The notes: a model not told the origin generated them from the sequence alone. A stretch of DNA of 64,000 nucleotides from Marinigracilibium pacificum (GCF_012926615.1 NZ_JABBNU010000002.1:124001-188000), one strand, 5' to 3'. Shown: positions 35,236-44,650, counted from the stretch's first letter. Numbers and translations are program-made.

Positions 35236-36014
35236 ACTACGATTTGAATAACCTTCCTAAGAGAACTGAAAAGCCAAGACAATATGGTTTTACCATGGCT
35301 ATGGACAAAGGTTTAAGTCTTAGAGAAGTAGAGGATTTTATTGAAACGTCAGGACCATATACAGATATTGTGAAGCTAGGATGGGCGACGTCATTTGTAA
35401 CTCCAAATCTTAAAGAAAAGATAAAACTATACAAGGAAGCAGACATCCCTGTTTATTTCGGGGGGACTCTATTTGAAGCTTTTATTGTAAGAAACCAATT
35501 TGATGACTATAGAAAAACTATAGATAAGTATGGTCTTGAATATGCTGAAGTTTCAGACGGAAGTATAGAGCTTGATCATGATATCAAATGTGATTTTATC
35601 AATAAACTGTCAGATCAGGTGACGGTTCTTTCTGAGGTTGGGTCCAAAGATGATCAAAAGATTATTCCTCCATATAAATGGATTACTTTAATGCAGGCTG
35701 AGTTAGATGCCGGTTCTTGGAAAGTAATTGGTGAGGCTCGTGAATCGGGAAATGTCGGTTTATTCCGTTCATCCGGTGAAGTAAGAAGTGGTTTGGTTGA
35801 AGAAATCTTAACAAAAATTCCTTTTGAAAAGATTATTTGGGAAGCACCTCAAAAAGCACAGCAGGTTTGGTTTATAAAGCTTTTAGGAGCAAATGTTAAT
35901 TTAGGAAATATAGCACCTAATGAAGTTATTTCTCTTGAAACAATCCGATTAGGATTAAGAGGGGATACTTTCACGCATTTTATAGGTGAAGATGCTGCCA
36001 TAATAGGAAAATAA
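35232..36014 (+). CDS. comA: Phosphosulfolactate synthase (ComA family)
   Basis: The protein has 260 residues, the usual length of ComA. Conserved parts are FTMAMDKGLSLREVEDF, YTDIVKLGWATSFV near 45, IPVYFGGTLFEAF near 72, YAEVSDGSIEL near 104, VLSEVGSKD, GEARESGNVGLFRSSGEVR and IIWEAPQKAQQVWFI. The enzyme adds sulfite to phosphoenolpyruvate to make (R)-phosphosulfolactate. This is step one of coenzyme M synthesis in methanogens and of sulfolactate formation in some bacteria. No ComB, ComC or coenzyme M gene is nearby. Many Cytophagales make sulfonolipids, so supplying a C3-sulfonate is a plausible role, but that is inference. It is the last gene of the run and is followed by a terminator. 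Confidence 0.92.
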   Translation: MNYDLNNLPKRTEKPRQYGFTMAMDKGLSLREVEDFIETSGPYTDIVKLGWATSFVTPNLKEKIKLYKEADIPVYFGGTLFEAFIVRNQFDDYRKTIDKYGLEYAEVSDGSIELDHDIKCDFINKLSDQVTVLSEVGSKDDQKIIPPYKWITLMQAELDAGSWKVIGEARESGNVGLFRSSGEVRSGLVEEILTKIPFEKIIWEAPQKAQQVWFIKLLGANVNLGNIAPNEVISLETIRLGLRGDTFTHFIGEDAAIIGK

Positions 36015-36035
36015 TTAATTTTAATAGAATCAATT

Positions 36036-36077
36036 TCCCGAAGTAATACATAGATATTGCTTCGGGATTTTTATTTT
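36036..36077 (+). terminator. Rho-independent terminator ending the export/comA transcript
   Basis: TCCCGAAG (36036-36043) pairs with CTTCGGGA (36060-36067) around a 16-base loop and is followed by TTTTTATTTT. It lies 22 bases after the comA stop. Confidence 0.88.
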
Positions 36078-36112
36078 AGCGATTTGATAATCAATCATTA
36101 ATAAATTTATCA

Positions 36113-37051
36113 ATGAAAAGCCTGAAGGAGTCATTTATTTTATTTTTAAAAGGTTTGGGAATGGGAAGTGCGGATGTTGTTCCTGGAGTTTCCGGAGGAA
36201 CCATCGCTTTTATTACTGGTATTTACGATCAATTATTAGAAAGCATCAATTCTTTAAACGGTGATGCTTTCAGGCTAATATTGAAAGGTGATTTTAAAGG
36301 ATTCTGGGATCACGTCAATGGCGGTTTTCTTCTACCTTTATTCATTGGTATTGGTGCGTCGATATTTACATTTGCTAATTTCATAGAGCATTGGCTGGAA
36401 GTTTATCCTATCTATGTTTGGTCCTTTTTCTTCGGCTTAATAATTGTATCTGCATATCTTGTATGGAAGAACCTTAAAAGCAAAAGTGCCGGTGTTTATA
36501 TAGCTTTTGTCATAGGTGTGATTGTAGCTTATTTGATTACAACATTTACTCCTGCGACTACTCCTGAATCTTATTGGTTTGTATTTTTATCGGGATGTAT
36601 AGCAATCTGTGCAATGATTTTACCTGGGATTTCAGGTAGTTTTATTTTGCTTATTTTAGGCAAATATATCTTTATAATGGACTCGATTAAGTCTTTAAAG
36701 CTTGACATAATTGCAGTGTTTGGGTTAGGTTGTATTATAGGAATAACTTCTTTTTCAAGGGTAGTTAGCTGGTGTCTGGATAAATATCATGATATTACTG
36801 TTGGTGTACTTGCCGGGTTTATGATTGGCTCTCTCAATAAAGTGTGGCCATGGAAGAGGGTTGAAGATTTTATGTTAAATGCCAAAGGAGAAGAGGTAGT
36901 TTTAAAGGAAACAAATCTTTCTCCAATGACTTACCAGCAAGAGATTGGTGATCCTCAATTAGGATATGCAATCCTTTTTATGATAATTGCCGTGCTGTTT
37001 GTTTTAGGACTTGAAAAACTTGCTGATCATTTAAATAAAAATGAACAATGA
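36113..37051 (+). CDS. DUF368 membrane protein (polyprenyl-phosphate translocase family)
   Basis: This 312-residue polytopic inner-membrane protein has the family signatures GMGSADVVPGVSGGTIAFITGIYDQLLESI at 17-46, the repeat ICAMILPGISGSFILLILGKY near 168 and VSWCLDKYHDITVGVLAGFMIGSL. The internal repeat of a PGxSG motif is typical. DUF368 proteins have been linked in other bacteria to recycling undecaprenyl phosphate across the membrane (PopT). That role would suit a site next to polysaccharide and cell-wall genes. It has its own transcript after the terminator and overlaps aroE by 4 bases. Confidence 0.9.
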   Translation: MKSLKESFILFLKGLGMGSADVVPGVSGGTIAFITGIYDQLLESINSLNGDAFRLILKGDFKGFWDHVNGGFLLPLFIGIGASIFTFANFIEHWLEVYPIYVWSFFFGLIIVSAYLVWKNLKSKSAGVYIAFVIGVIVAYLITTFTPATTPESYWFVFLSGCIAICAMILPGISGSFILLILGKYIFIMDSIKSLKLDIIAVFGLGCIIGITSFSRVVSWCLDKYHDITVGVLAGFMIGSLNKVWPWKRVEDFMLNAKGEEVVLKETNLSPMTYQQEIGDPQLGYAILFMIIAVLFVLGLEKLADHLNKNEQ

Positions 37052-37788
37052 GAAAATTTGGCTTAATAGGATTTCCATTATCACATTCTTTTTCAAAAAA
37101 GTACTTCACTGAAAAGTTCACCAAGGGAGGTATTAAAAATGCTTCTTATGAACTTTACCCTATTGAAAAAGCTTCAGAGTTTTTAAAGTTATTCCAAAGT
37201 AACCCTGAATTAGAGGGGATAAATGTGACAATACCTCACAAAGAAACTGTGGTTCAGTATTTAGACGAACTGGACGACAGCGCTAAGAAGGTTGGTGCAG
37301 TTAATGTAATTAGAAAAGAAGGAGATAAACTAGTTGGTTATAATTCGGATTTTTATGGGTTTTCTCAAAGTCTTGAAGACTTTACCGACGGTAAAATCCC
37401 GGAAAGAGCCCTTGTTTTAGGTACAGGTGGAGCCTCAAAAGCGGTTGTTGCAGCCTTAAAAATGATGAATTGCAAGGTTACTTTAGTGAGCAGGGCTAAG
37501 TCAAAGGAAGTTTTAACTTATGAGGAGTTAAAGAAGAATCCTGATTTCGTTAAGGAAAATCTATTAATTGTCAATACTACTCCTTTAGGAATGAGTCCTA
37601 ATGTGGAATCAAAACCAGATCTTGATTACAGTTTGATTTCCAGCGACCATATTTTATTTGATTTAGTTTATAACCCTTCTGAAAGTACATTTATGAAGGA
37701 AGGAAAAGCACAGGGAGCAAAGGTTAAGAATGGATATCAAATGTTGGTAATGCAAGCAGAAAGAGCCTGGGAAATCTGGAATAACTGA
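37048..37788 (+). CDS. aroE: Shikimate dehydrogenase
   Basis: The protein has 246 residues, slightly short for AroE but with all motifs: FPLSHSFSKKYF at 9-20, GINVTIPHKETVVQYLDEL with the catalytic Lys near 66, AKKVGAVNVI near 86, NSDFYGF, the NADP-binding LVLGTGGASKAVVAAL near 126, VNTTPLGMSPN and GYQMLVMQAERAWEIW. It reduces 3-dehydroshikimate with NADPH in the cytoplasm. It overlaps the DUF368 gene by 4 bases (ATGA), giving an unusual coupling of a lipid-carrier transporter with aromatic amino acid synthesis. It is convergent with the coiled-coil gene, 9 bases between stops. Confidence 0.96.
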   Translation: MRKFGLIGFPLSHSFSKKYFTEKFTKGGIKNASYELYPIEKASEFLKLFQSNPELEGINVTIPHKETVVQYLDELDDSAKKVGAVNVIRKEGDKLVGYNSDFYGFSQSLEDFTDGKIPERALVLGTGGASKAVVAALKMMNCKVTLVSRAKSKEVLTYEELKKNPDFVKENLLIVNTTPLGMSPNVESKPDLDYSLISSDHILFDLVYNPSESTFMKEGKAQGAKVKNGYQMLVMQAERAWEIWNN

Positions 37789-37797
37789 ATGAAGTTA

Positions 37798-38184
37798 TTA
37801 AACCGAAGAAGTCATATCTGCGATATTCTTTTTCTGTAAGAATATATTCTTCTTTAATTTTCGGTAGGTATCCTTGAAATTTTTGATGTGCACACGCATT
37901 TTGATGTGTTCATCATGTTCAATTTCTTCTGCTGAAATTTCATCTTCCATCATTTGATGAAAGAAAGTCTCATGAGAAACGATTTTGTCTTTCAAACTTT
38001 TGATCATGCGTTTATGATGGGCCAACTCATTAAGGAGTTTTGCAACATCTCCATTTCTTCCGGATCCTGAAATCATCTCACATAGTGATGTCAGAAATCG
38101 TAACTCTTCTTCCCAAAATGCAATGTCACCGAGCCACACCTGGTGTTCCTTATGCATGTGTTCTATTTCCGTCAGCACTGTCAT
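37798..38184 (-). CDS. Small helical coiled-coil protein, unrecognised
   Basis: This 128-residue protein is almost wholly helical with heptad-like stretches (EHMHKEHQVWLGDIAFWEEEL, LLNELAHHKRMIKSLKDKI, KDTYRKLKKNIFLQKKNIADM) and is rich in His, Lys and Glu. No signal peptide, no membrane segment, no family I recognise. It lies 39 bases after the ilvA stop on the same strand and could be the last gene of the ilv transcript or independent. It might be a hemerythrin-like or DUF-type helical bundle, but the expected metal-ligand spacing is not evident. Confidence 0.65.
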   Translation of the reverse strand: MTVLTEIEHMHKEHQVWLGDIAFWEEELRFLTSLCEMISGSGRNGDVAKLLNELAHHKRMIKSLKDKIVSHETFFHQMMEDEISAEEIEHDEHIKMRVHIKNFKDTYRKLKKNIFLQKKNIADMTSSV

Positions 38185-38223
38185 GATCGTTCATTTAGTA
38201 TATCAATTTACTAAAATCACGCC

Positions 38224-39495
38224 TCATATCAAATACTGAAATAAATCTTGTTTCTCATTTAGGTACTCATAAGTGATATTATATGAGTCCATTCTCTTTA
38301 AAAGTCCATTAAAATCACTTGCCTGCTTCAATTCCAGGCCTACTAATGCCGGACCTTGCTCTCTATTGTTTTTCTTAGAGTATTCAAAGTGAACGATGTC
38401 ATCTCCTGGGCCAAGTACATTGGTCAGGAACTCGCGTAATGCTCCTGCACGTTGTGGAAATCGCACAATGAAATAATGCATCAAGCCTTCATATAATAAG
38501 GCTCTTTCCTTGATTTCTTCGGTTCTGGTAATATCATTATTGCTTCCCGAGATTACTGCAACTACTGTCTTGCCTTTGATTTCATCTTTTAATTGTTCTA
38601 GAGCAGCAACAGTTAAAGCACCAGCTGGTTCGACAATGATTGCGTCATCATTATAAAGATTTAAGATCGTAGAACATATTTGTCCTTCCGGTACGGTGAT
38701 GACTCTGTCGATTTTATCTTTCAGGATTTCAAAATTCAGGCTGCCGATTTGTTTCACTGCAGCACCATCAACAAACTTATCGATTTTATCCAGAGTGACA
38801 ACTTCACCTTCTTCGATCGATTTTGTTAGTGAAGGAGCGCCCAGCGGTTCAACTCCTATAACTTTTGTTTTTGGAGAAAGCGTTTTGAAAACTGTAGTGA
38901 TTCCCGCTGCCAGTCCTCCGCCGCCAACAGGAACTAGTAAGTAGTCTATTTCCTCCGGACTATCCTGAAGTATCTCAAGTCCGATTGTTCCCTGGCCTTC
39001 GATGATTTCTTTGTGATCGAAAGGAGGGATAAACGTCATGTTGTTTTGGTCACAGTAATGACGGGCATGTTTATATGCGTCATCAAAAGTATCTCCGGTG
39101 AGAAATAGTTCGACATTATCTTTGCCAAACATTTTAACCTGGTTTACTTTTTGTCCTGGAGTTGGTTCAGGCATAAATATGGCTGCTTTAATGCCCAGTT
39201 GTGAACAAGACATTGCAACACCCTGTGCATGATTACCAGCACTGGCACAAACAACACCCGATTTTTGCTGTTCTTCATCAAGCTGCGAAATCATATTGTA
39301 AGCACCCCTGATTTTATACGATCTAACAGTTTGAAGATCTTCTCTCTTTAGCATGATTTTACAATCATATCTTTCATTTAGCCTGATACTATCAGTTAAA
39401 GGTGTTTCTTTAACTACAGCTTTCAATCTAAATGAGGCTGTTTTTATATTTGACAGGGATACTTGTGAATTTTTGACTTCCGCTTCCATGGCCAT
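38224..39495 (-). CDS. ilvA: Threonine ammonia-lyase (threonine dehydratase)
   Basis: About 423 residues from the ATG at 39495 (MAMEAEVKNSQ). A frame-open ATG at 39531 adds 12 non-conserved residues. The PLP fold has the cofactor lysine in VRSYKIRGAYN, CASAGNHAQGVA, the glycine loop in VPVGGGGLAAGI and AVISGSNND. A single ACT-like regulatory region sits at the C-terminus (HYFIVRFPQRAGALREFLTNVLGPGDD), as in the shorter isoleucine-sensitive or biosynthetic forms. It converts threonine to 2-oxobutanoate, the committed step to isoleucine. It is last in the ilvE-D-B-N-C-A operon, about 80 bases after ilvC. Confidence 0.96.
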   Translation of the reverse strand: MAMEAEVKNSQVSLSNIKTASFRLKAVVKETPLTDSIRLNERYDCKIMLKREDLQTVRSYKIRGAYNMISQLDEEQQKSGVVCASAGNHAQGVAMSCSQLGIKAAIFMPEPTPGQKVNQVKMFGKDNVELFLTGDTFDDAYKHARHYCDQNNMTFIPPFDHKEIIEGQGTIGLEILQDSPEEIDYLLVPVGGGGLAAGITTVFKTLSPKTKVIGVEPLGAPSLTKSIEEGEVVTLDKIDKFVDGAAVKQIGSLNFEILKDKIDRVITVPEGQICSTILNLYNDDAIIVEPAGALTVAALEQLKDEIKGKTVVAVISGSNNDITRTEEIKERALLYEGLMHYFIVRFPQRAGALREFLTNVLGPGDDIVHFEYSKKNNREQGPALVGLELKQASDFNGLLKRMDSYNITYEYLNEKQDLFQYLI

Positions 39496-39575
39496 TCTGT
39501 TAAAAGAATAGAGTGCTACTGATATGGTCAATTGACCTTACAGCAGGCACCCTATATGAGGAAATTTGAAAATAA

Positions 39576-40640
39576 TTAAGATTCTACTGGTTGTTGTGCG
39601 TTTTCAGGTCTCAGCTTTCTTACTTCTGCACCTGCCTGCCACATTTCAGAGTTATGAAGCTCTGATAATTCTTCTTCAAGCTTTTCACGATAATCAGGCT
39701 GACTGTTTGAGTCGATTGATCGTTGTGCTTCTTCACCTGAAGCTACGCTATCATATAATTGATTGAATACCGGTTTTACTGCATCTCTGAATTTGTCTTT
39801 CCAGTCAAGAGCTCCTCTCTGAGCAGTGGTGCTACAGTTAGCATACATCCAGTCCATACCATTTTCAGCAATTAGTGGCATCAATGATTGAGTGAACTCC
39901 TCTACTGTTTCATTAAATGCTTCAGAAGGAGAGTGTCCTCTTTCACGAAGTACTGTAAACTGTGCTTCAAATAGCCCCTGGATAGCACCCATCAACGAAC
40001 CTCTTTCACCAGTAAGATCGCTATATACTTCTTTTTTGAATGTGGTTTCAAAAAGATATCCCGAACCAACCGCAATTCCTAGTGCGTGTGCTTTACTATA
40101 AGCATTGCCAGTTGCGTCCTGATGTACAGCGTAGCTTGAGTTCAACCCTTTTCCTTCTACGAAAAGTCTGCGAAGGCTGGTTCCCGAACCTTTAGGGGCT
40201 ACAAGGATAACGTCAACATCTTTTGGAGGGATAATATTAGTTCTGTCACTATAAGTTACGGCAAATCCGTGAGAGAAATAAAGTGTTTTTCCAGGTGACA
40301 GATTTTCTTTTATTGTAGGCCATACTGCTATCTGGGCAGCATCTGACAACAAGTAACAGATAATTGTTCCTTTTTGAACTGCTTCTTCAATTGAGAAAAG
40401 GTCAACACCGGGAATGAACCCGTCTTCAACTGCCTTGTCCCAGCTTTTACTTGGTTGTCTTTGACCAACGATAACTTTGATGCCATTATCTTTCATGTTA
40501 AGTGCCTGGCCAGGCCCTTGTACACCATACCCGATAACTGCAACAGTCTCGTCTTTTAATACTTCCTGTGCTTTTTCCAAAGGAAATTCTTCCCTTGTTA
40601 CAACCTGTTCTTCTACTCCGCCAAAATTGATTTTAGCCAT
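39576..40640 (-). CDS. ilvC: Ketol-acid reductoisomerase
   Basis: The protein has 354 residues, the short form found in Cytophagales and Bacteroides rather than the long E. coli form. The NADPH fold has VAVIGYGVQGPGQALNMKDNG near 34, HGFAVTYSDR, then VAPKGSGTSLRRLFVEGKG. The knotted helical domain has DLTGERGSLMGAIQGLFEAQF with the metal-binding acidic residues, ESFNETVEE-type sequence and YANCSTTAQRGALDW. It isomerises and reduces 2-acetolactate and 2-aceto-2-hydroxybutyrate. Gene position is fifth in the operon, 34 bases after ilvN. The low start-codon ambiguity makes the call firm. Confidence 0.97.
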   Translation of the reverse strand: MAKINFGGVEEQVVTREEFPLEKAQEVLKDETVAVIGYGVQGPGQALNMKDNGIKVIVGQRQPSKSWDKAVEDGFIPGVDLFSIEEAVQKGTIICYLLSDAAQIAVWPTIKENLSPGKTLYFSHGFAVTYSDRTNIIPPKDVDVILVAPKGSGTSLRRLFVEGKGLNSSYAVHQDATGNAYSKAHALGIAVGSGYLFETTFKKEVYSDLTGERGSLMGAIQGLFEAQFTVLRERGHSPSEAFNETVEEFTQSLMPLIAENGMDWMYANCSTTAQRGALDWKDKFRDAVKPVFNQLYDSVASGEEAQRSIDSNSQPDYREKLEEELSELHNSEMWQAGAEVRKLRPENAQQPVES

Positions 40641-40674
40641 GATATTTCCGATTTAATTTAATGATTCTATTTTA

Positions 40675-41223
40675 TTATGATACCAGGCTTAACGCTTCAA
40701 GCTCTTCAAGGAATGAAACGGTTTGCCTTTTTGATTTTGATATTGCTATTCGGCCGGATTTGACAAATTCCTGTACGCCAAATGGTTTTAATTGATCAAA
40801 CAGGTTTAGTATTTCATGACTGTGACCTGTTTTTTCGATGATTGTATATTCTTCTCCAACTGTCAATACCCGGGCGCCACTACTCCTTACAAGGTTTTCA
40901 ATATGATTACTCGATGTGATCATCTTTGTAGGGAGTTTATACAAAGCGATTTCCTGATAATGGATTTCGCTGTCGTCATATAAAAATGCTCCGAGGACTT
41001 CAATTATTTTTTTAATTTGCTTGGTTACTTTTTCAAGCTTTTCACGGGTACTCTTCACAACGATTGTAAATCGGCTTACACCATGTACTTCAGTTTCAGA
41101 TACATTGATAGCCTCAATATTGATCTTTCTTCGAGTGAATATGATGGTAATCCTGTTTAACAAACCTGATTTGTTTTCAGTAAGGATCGATAAGGTGAAT
41201 TCTCTGGTTTCTTCCGTGTTCAT
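40675..41223 (-). CDS. ilvN: Acetolactate synthase small (regulatory) subunit
   Basis: This 182-residue protein has an N-terminal ACT domain (FTLSILTENKSGLLNRITIIFTRRKINIEAINV) that binds valine at the subunit interface for feedback inhibition. A second ACT-like C-terminal half follows (ITSSNHIENLVRSSGARVLTVGEEYTIIEKTG). It lies 3 bases after ilvB, so large and small subunits are made from adjacent coupled genes. Length fits IlvN/IlvH of about 160-185 residues. Confidence 0.96.
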   Translation of the reverse strand: MNTEETREFTLSILTENKSGLLNRITIIFTRRKINIEAINVSETEVHGVSRFTIVVKSTREKLEKVTKQIKKIIEVLGAFLYDDSEIHYQEIALYKLPTKMITSSNHIENLVRSSGARVLTVGEEYTIIEKTGHSHEILNLFDQLKPFGVQEFVKSGRIAISKSKRQTVSFLEELEALSLVS

Positions 41224-41226
41224 AGC

Positions 41227-42966
41227 TTAACCAAGTAATATGTTTGAAACTGATTCTCCTGTAGGGATCATCGGGAAAACGTTTTCTTCTTTCTCTACTT
41301 CTATTTCAAGTAGATAGGGGCCATCATGATTTAACATGGTGCTTATAGCTGTTGACAAGTCTTCGCGTTCTGAAATTTTTTGACCTTGAATACTGTATCC
41401 CTCAGCAATTTTTATAAAATCCGGGTTGACCATTTCGGTACTGCTGTATCGTTTGTCAAAAAACAGCTGCTGCCATTGTCTAACCATGCCTAAAAAGTTA
41501 TTATTCAGGATGATGATTTTTACTGGTATTTTGTACTGGAAAATGGTTCCAAGCTCTTGAATTGACATCTGAACTCCACCATCTCCAATAACCGCTACCA
41601 CTTCACGATCATCTTCGCCCAGTCTGGCGCCTATTGCTGCCGGAAGAGCAAAACCCATTGTGCCAAGGCCTCCTGAGGTTATGTTACTTCTCTTGCTTCG
41701 GAACTTATAATATCTGGTTGTAACCATCTGATGCTGTCCTACATCAGTAACAACAACGGCATTGCCTTCAGTTTGCTGAGATAAGTTTTCGATTACCTCG
41801 GCCATTTTTATCTGTCCTGTGGAAGGGAACTTTTCTTTTTGAGCTATTTTCTCGTCTTCGATTTTTTCACATTCACGAAATTCCTGAAGCCATTCGGCAT
41901 GCATTTTTGGCTTTACATGTTCCGTCAATGCTTGAAGCGCCTCTTTTGCATCAGCGTGAATAGCTATGTCTGTTTTTACATTTTTATCGATCTCTGCTTC
42001 GTCAATTTCTATATGGATTACTTTAGCCTGTTTGGCATACCTGTTCAGATCACCGGTTACACGGTCATCGAAGCGCATTCCAACAGCAATCAAAACGTCG
42101 CACTCGTTAGTTTTTATATTAGGACCATAGTTACCATGCATTCCAAGATATCCTACATAAAGCGGATGATCCGGAGGGAAAGCAGAAAGTCCTAATAAAG
42201 TGCTTGCTGCAGGTATTTGAGCCTTTTCTGCAAATGCCAAAAGTTCTTCCTGTGCATCAGAAATAATTACTCCATGACCGAAAACGATATAAGGTTTTTT
42301 TGCTTCATTGATTATAGCAGAAGCAGCCAGAATATCTTTTGGCTTGATTACCGGTTTAGGATGGTAACTTCTGATGTTTATGCATTTTTTATATTCATAA
42401 ACAAATTTATTTACCTGAGCATCTTTGGTAATATCTATAAGTACTGGTCCCGGACGACCGCTTTTTGCTATATAAAATGCTTTTGCAATTATTTCAGGGA
42501 TTTCTGATGCATCAGTAATCTGATAGTTCCATTTTGTAACAGGCATTGAAATTCCTACCACATCAGTTTCCTGAAAAGCATCAGTTCCTAATAGGGGTGA
42601 GAAAACCTGTCCTGTTATACATACAATTGGAGTTGAATCAATCTGGGCATCTGCTATACCTGTGATCAGGTTAGTAGCACCGGGACCAGATGTTGCCAGG
42701 CAAACTCCGGTTTTTCCGGATACTCTGGAATATCCCTGTGCAGCATGAACTGCTCCTTGTTCGTGTCTTACAAGGTAATGTTTAAATGTATCCTGAAAAT
42801 CATAAAGTGCATCATAAACAGGCATAATGGCTCCACCCGGATACCCAAATACGGTATCCACACCTTCATTAATTAATGATAGGATTAAAGCCTGGGCACC
42901 TGATATTTCAGTGCCTTCTAAGTTTTTTGGTGTTTCCTGTTTGGCGGTTTCCGTAGCTGTTTCCAT
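41227..42966 (-). CDS. ilvB: Acetolactate synthase large (catalytic) subunit
   Basis: This 579-residue ThDP/FAD enzyme has the N-terminal Pyr domain with VFGYPGGAIMPVYDAL near 38 and the catalytic glutamate in RHEQGAVHAAQGY. The central FAD-type domain contains FGHGVIISDAQ and GMRFDDRVTGDL. The C-terminal PP domain has the metal-binding IGDGGVQMSIQELGTI and NNNFLGMVRQWQQLFF. It condenses two pyruvates, or pyruvate with 2-oxobutanoate, for valine/leucine and isoleucine. It is 4 bases after ilvD and 3 before ilvN. Confidence 0.97.
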   Translation of the reverse strand: METATETAKQETPKNLEGTEISGAQALILSLINEGVDTVFGYPGGAIMPVYDALYDFQDTFKHYLVRHEQGAVHAAQGYSRVSGKTGVCLATSGPGATNLITGIADAQIDSTPIVCITGQVFSPLLGTDAFQETDVVGISMPVTKWNYQITDASEIPEIIAKAFYIAKSGRPGPVLIDITKDAQVNKFVYEYKKCINIRSYHPKPVIKPKDILAASAIINEAKKPYIVFGHGVIISDAQEELLAFAEKAQIPAASTLLGLSAFPPDHPLYVGYLGMHGNYGPNIKTNECDVLIAVGMRFDDRVTGDLNRYAKQAKVIHIEIDEAEIDKNVKTDIAIHADAKEALQALTEHVKPKMHAEWLQEFRECEKIEDEKIAQKEKFPSTGQIKMAEVIENLSQQTEGNAVVVTDVGQHQMVTTRYYKFRSKRSNITSGGLGTMGFALPAAIGARLGEDDREVVAVIGDGGVQMSIQELGTIFQYKIPVKIIILNNNFLGMVRQWQQLFFDKRYSSTEMVNPDFIKIAEGYSIQGQKISEREDLSTAISTMLNHDGPYLLEIEVEKEENVFPMIPTGESVSNILLG

Positions 42967-42970
42967 ATTT

Positions 42971-44644
42971 TTAACTGTCGGTTACGCAGCCCTGATCTGC
43001 AGGTGCTACACTTTTAGCATATTTGTATAATATTCCTGATGTCTTTTTTAAAGGTGGAGCCTGCCACTTGGCTTTTCTCCTGTTTATTTCATCTTCAGAT
43101 AGATGAGCAGTAATTTCTTTACTAATCCCATCAATGGTAATCTTGTCACCATCTTCAAGCAGGGCAATTAATCCGCCCTCCTGAGCTTCGGGTGTTATAT
43201 GCCCGACGACAAAGCCATGAGTACCACCTGAGAAACGACCGTCGGTAATTAGTGCTACTTCATTACCAAGACCTGCACCCATAATCGCAGAGGTCGGTTT
43301 AAGCATTTCGGGCATTCCTGGTCCACCTTTTGGACCTTCATATCTGATGACTACTACATCGCCTGCTTTTACTTTTCCTTCACGAATGCCATCATTTGCA
43401 GCATATTCCCCATTAAATACTCTTGCAGTTCCGGTGAATTGTTCTCCTTCCTTACCCGTGATTTTTGCTACCGCTCCTTTTTCAGCCAGGTTGCCATATA
43501 AAATCGCCAGATGTCCTTCCTTTTTAACTGGATTGCTCAGTGGCTTTATTATCTCCTGTCCAGCTTGTAGTGAAGGGACAGATTCAAGGTTTTCTTTTAT
43601 TGTTTTGCCTGTTACTGTTAAGCAATCTCCGATAAACAGGCCTTCTTCAATAAGCATTTTCATAACCGCAGGAGTTCCTCCCACATGATGCAAGTCTTCC
43701 ATTACATATTTGCCACTTGGCTTTAAGTCGGCAATGAAAGGTGTTTTTGCATTTATTTCTTTTATATCATTCAGAGTAAAAGGTATCTCAAATGCTTTTG
43801 CCACAGCAATCATATGTAGCACTGCATTAGTAGAACCACCAAGAGCAATAATTAACCTGAAAGCATTTTCAAAAGATTCTCTGGAAACGATATCTCTCGG
43901 TTTTAAATCTTTTTCAAGTAAAAGTTTCAACGCTTTACCAGCATTAACACATTCAGCAATTTTAACATCTCCTTCAGCAGGGTTTGATGAAGAAAAGGGT
44001 AGAGTTAATCCCATTGCTTCCATAGCAGAAGCCATGGTGTTTGCTGTGTACATACCGCCACAAGCACCAGGGCCTGGGCATGCATTCATTACAACACCTT
44101 TGAAATCTTCTTCGTTGATAGTGCCGGCAAACTTTTGCCCCAGTGCCTCAAAAGCAGAAACGACGTCAAGCTTTTTACTTTTATAACATCCGGGTTTGAT
44201 TGTTCCTCCATATACCAGAACAGCAGGTCTGTTTAATCTACCAGCCGCAATCATTGCACCAGGCATATTTTTATCACATCCGACTACAGCGGCAAATCCA
44301 TCGTAATTCATTCCGGATACAACAGTCTCAATACTGTCAGCAATAATGTCTCTGCTCGGAAGTGAATATCTCATACCATCCGTGCCCATTGAGATCCCAT
44401 CAGATACTCCAATAGTGTTGAAAATTAAGCCAACAAGGTCTTCACTTAAAGTTCCTTTCTTTACCTCTTTGGCCAGGTCGTTAAGATGCATGTTACAAGG
44501 GTTTCCTTCGTACCCTGTACTTACAATACCTACCTGTGGTTTTTGAAGGTCTTCCGGACTCAAGCCGATCGCATGAAGCATGGCTTGAGCTGCCGGTTGC
44601 GTTGGATCTTGCGTAACCGCTTTACTGTATTTATTTAAAGTCAT
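42971..44644 (-). CDS. ilvD: Dihydroxy-acid dehydratase
   Basis: This 557-residue Fe-S enzyme has cluster ligands in [25 protein letters not shown] and [17 protein letters not shown]. Also present are [14 protein letters not shown], the [30 protein letters not shown] region and [10 protein letters not shown]. It dehydrates 2,3-dihydroxy-3-methyl(valerate) intermediates to the keto acids. It lies 6 bases after ilvE and 4 before ilvB. A 158-codon frame on the opposite strand inside this gene is a coding shadow. Confidence 0.97.
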   Translation of the reverse strand: MTLNKYSKAVTQDPTQPAAQAMLHAIGLSPEDLQKPQVGIVSTGYEGNPCNMHLNDLAKEVKKGTLSEDLVGLIFNTIGVSDGISMGTDGMRYSLPSRDIIADSIETVVSGMNYDGFAAVVGCDKNMPGAMIAAGRLNRPAVLVYGGTIKPGCYKSKKLDVVSAFEALGQKFAGTINEEDFKGVVMNACPGPGACGGMYTANTMASAMEAMGLTLPFSSSNPAEGDVKIAECVNAGKALKLLLEKDLKPRDIVSRESFENAFRLIIALGGSTNAVLHMIAVAKAFEIPFTLNDIKEINAKTPFIADLKPSGKYVMEDLHHVGGTPAVMKMLIEEGLFIGDCLTVTGKTIKENLESVPSLQAGQEIIKPLSNPVKKEGHLAILYGNLAEKGAVAKITGKEGEQFTGTARVFNGEYAANDGIREGKVKAGDVVVIRYEGPKGGPGMPEMLKPTSAIMGAGLGNEVALITDGRFSGGTHGFVVGHITPEAQEGGLIALLEDGDKITIDGISKEITAHLSEDEINRRKAKWQAPPLKKTSGILYKYAKSVAPADQGCVTDS

Positions 44645-44650
44645 GTGTGA

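Noticed and set aside
43710-44186. A 158-codon frame on the plus strand inside ilvD
   Set aside because: It is the shadow of a strongly conserved Fe-S enzyme gene on the other strand. The translation is not protein-like in domain content.
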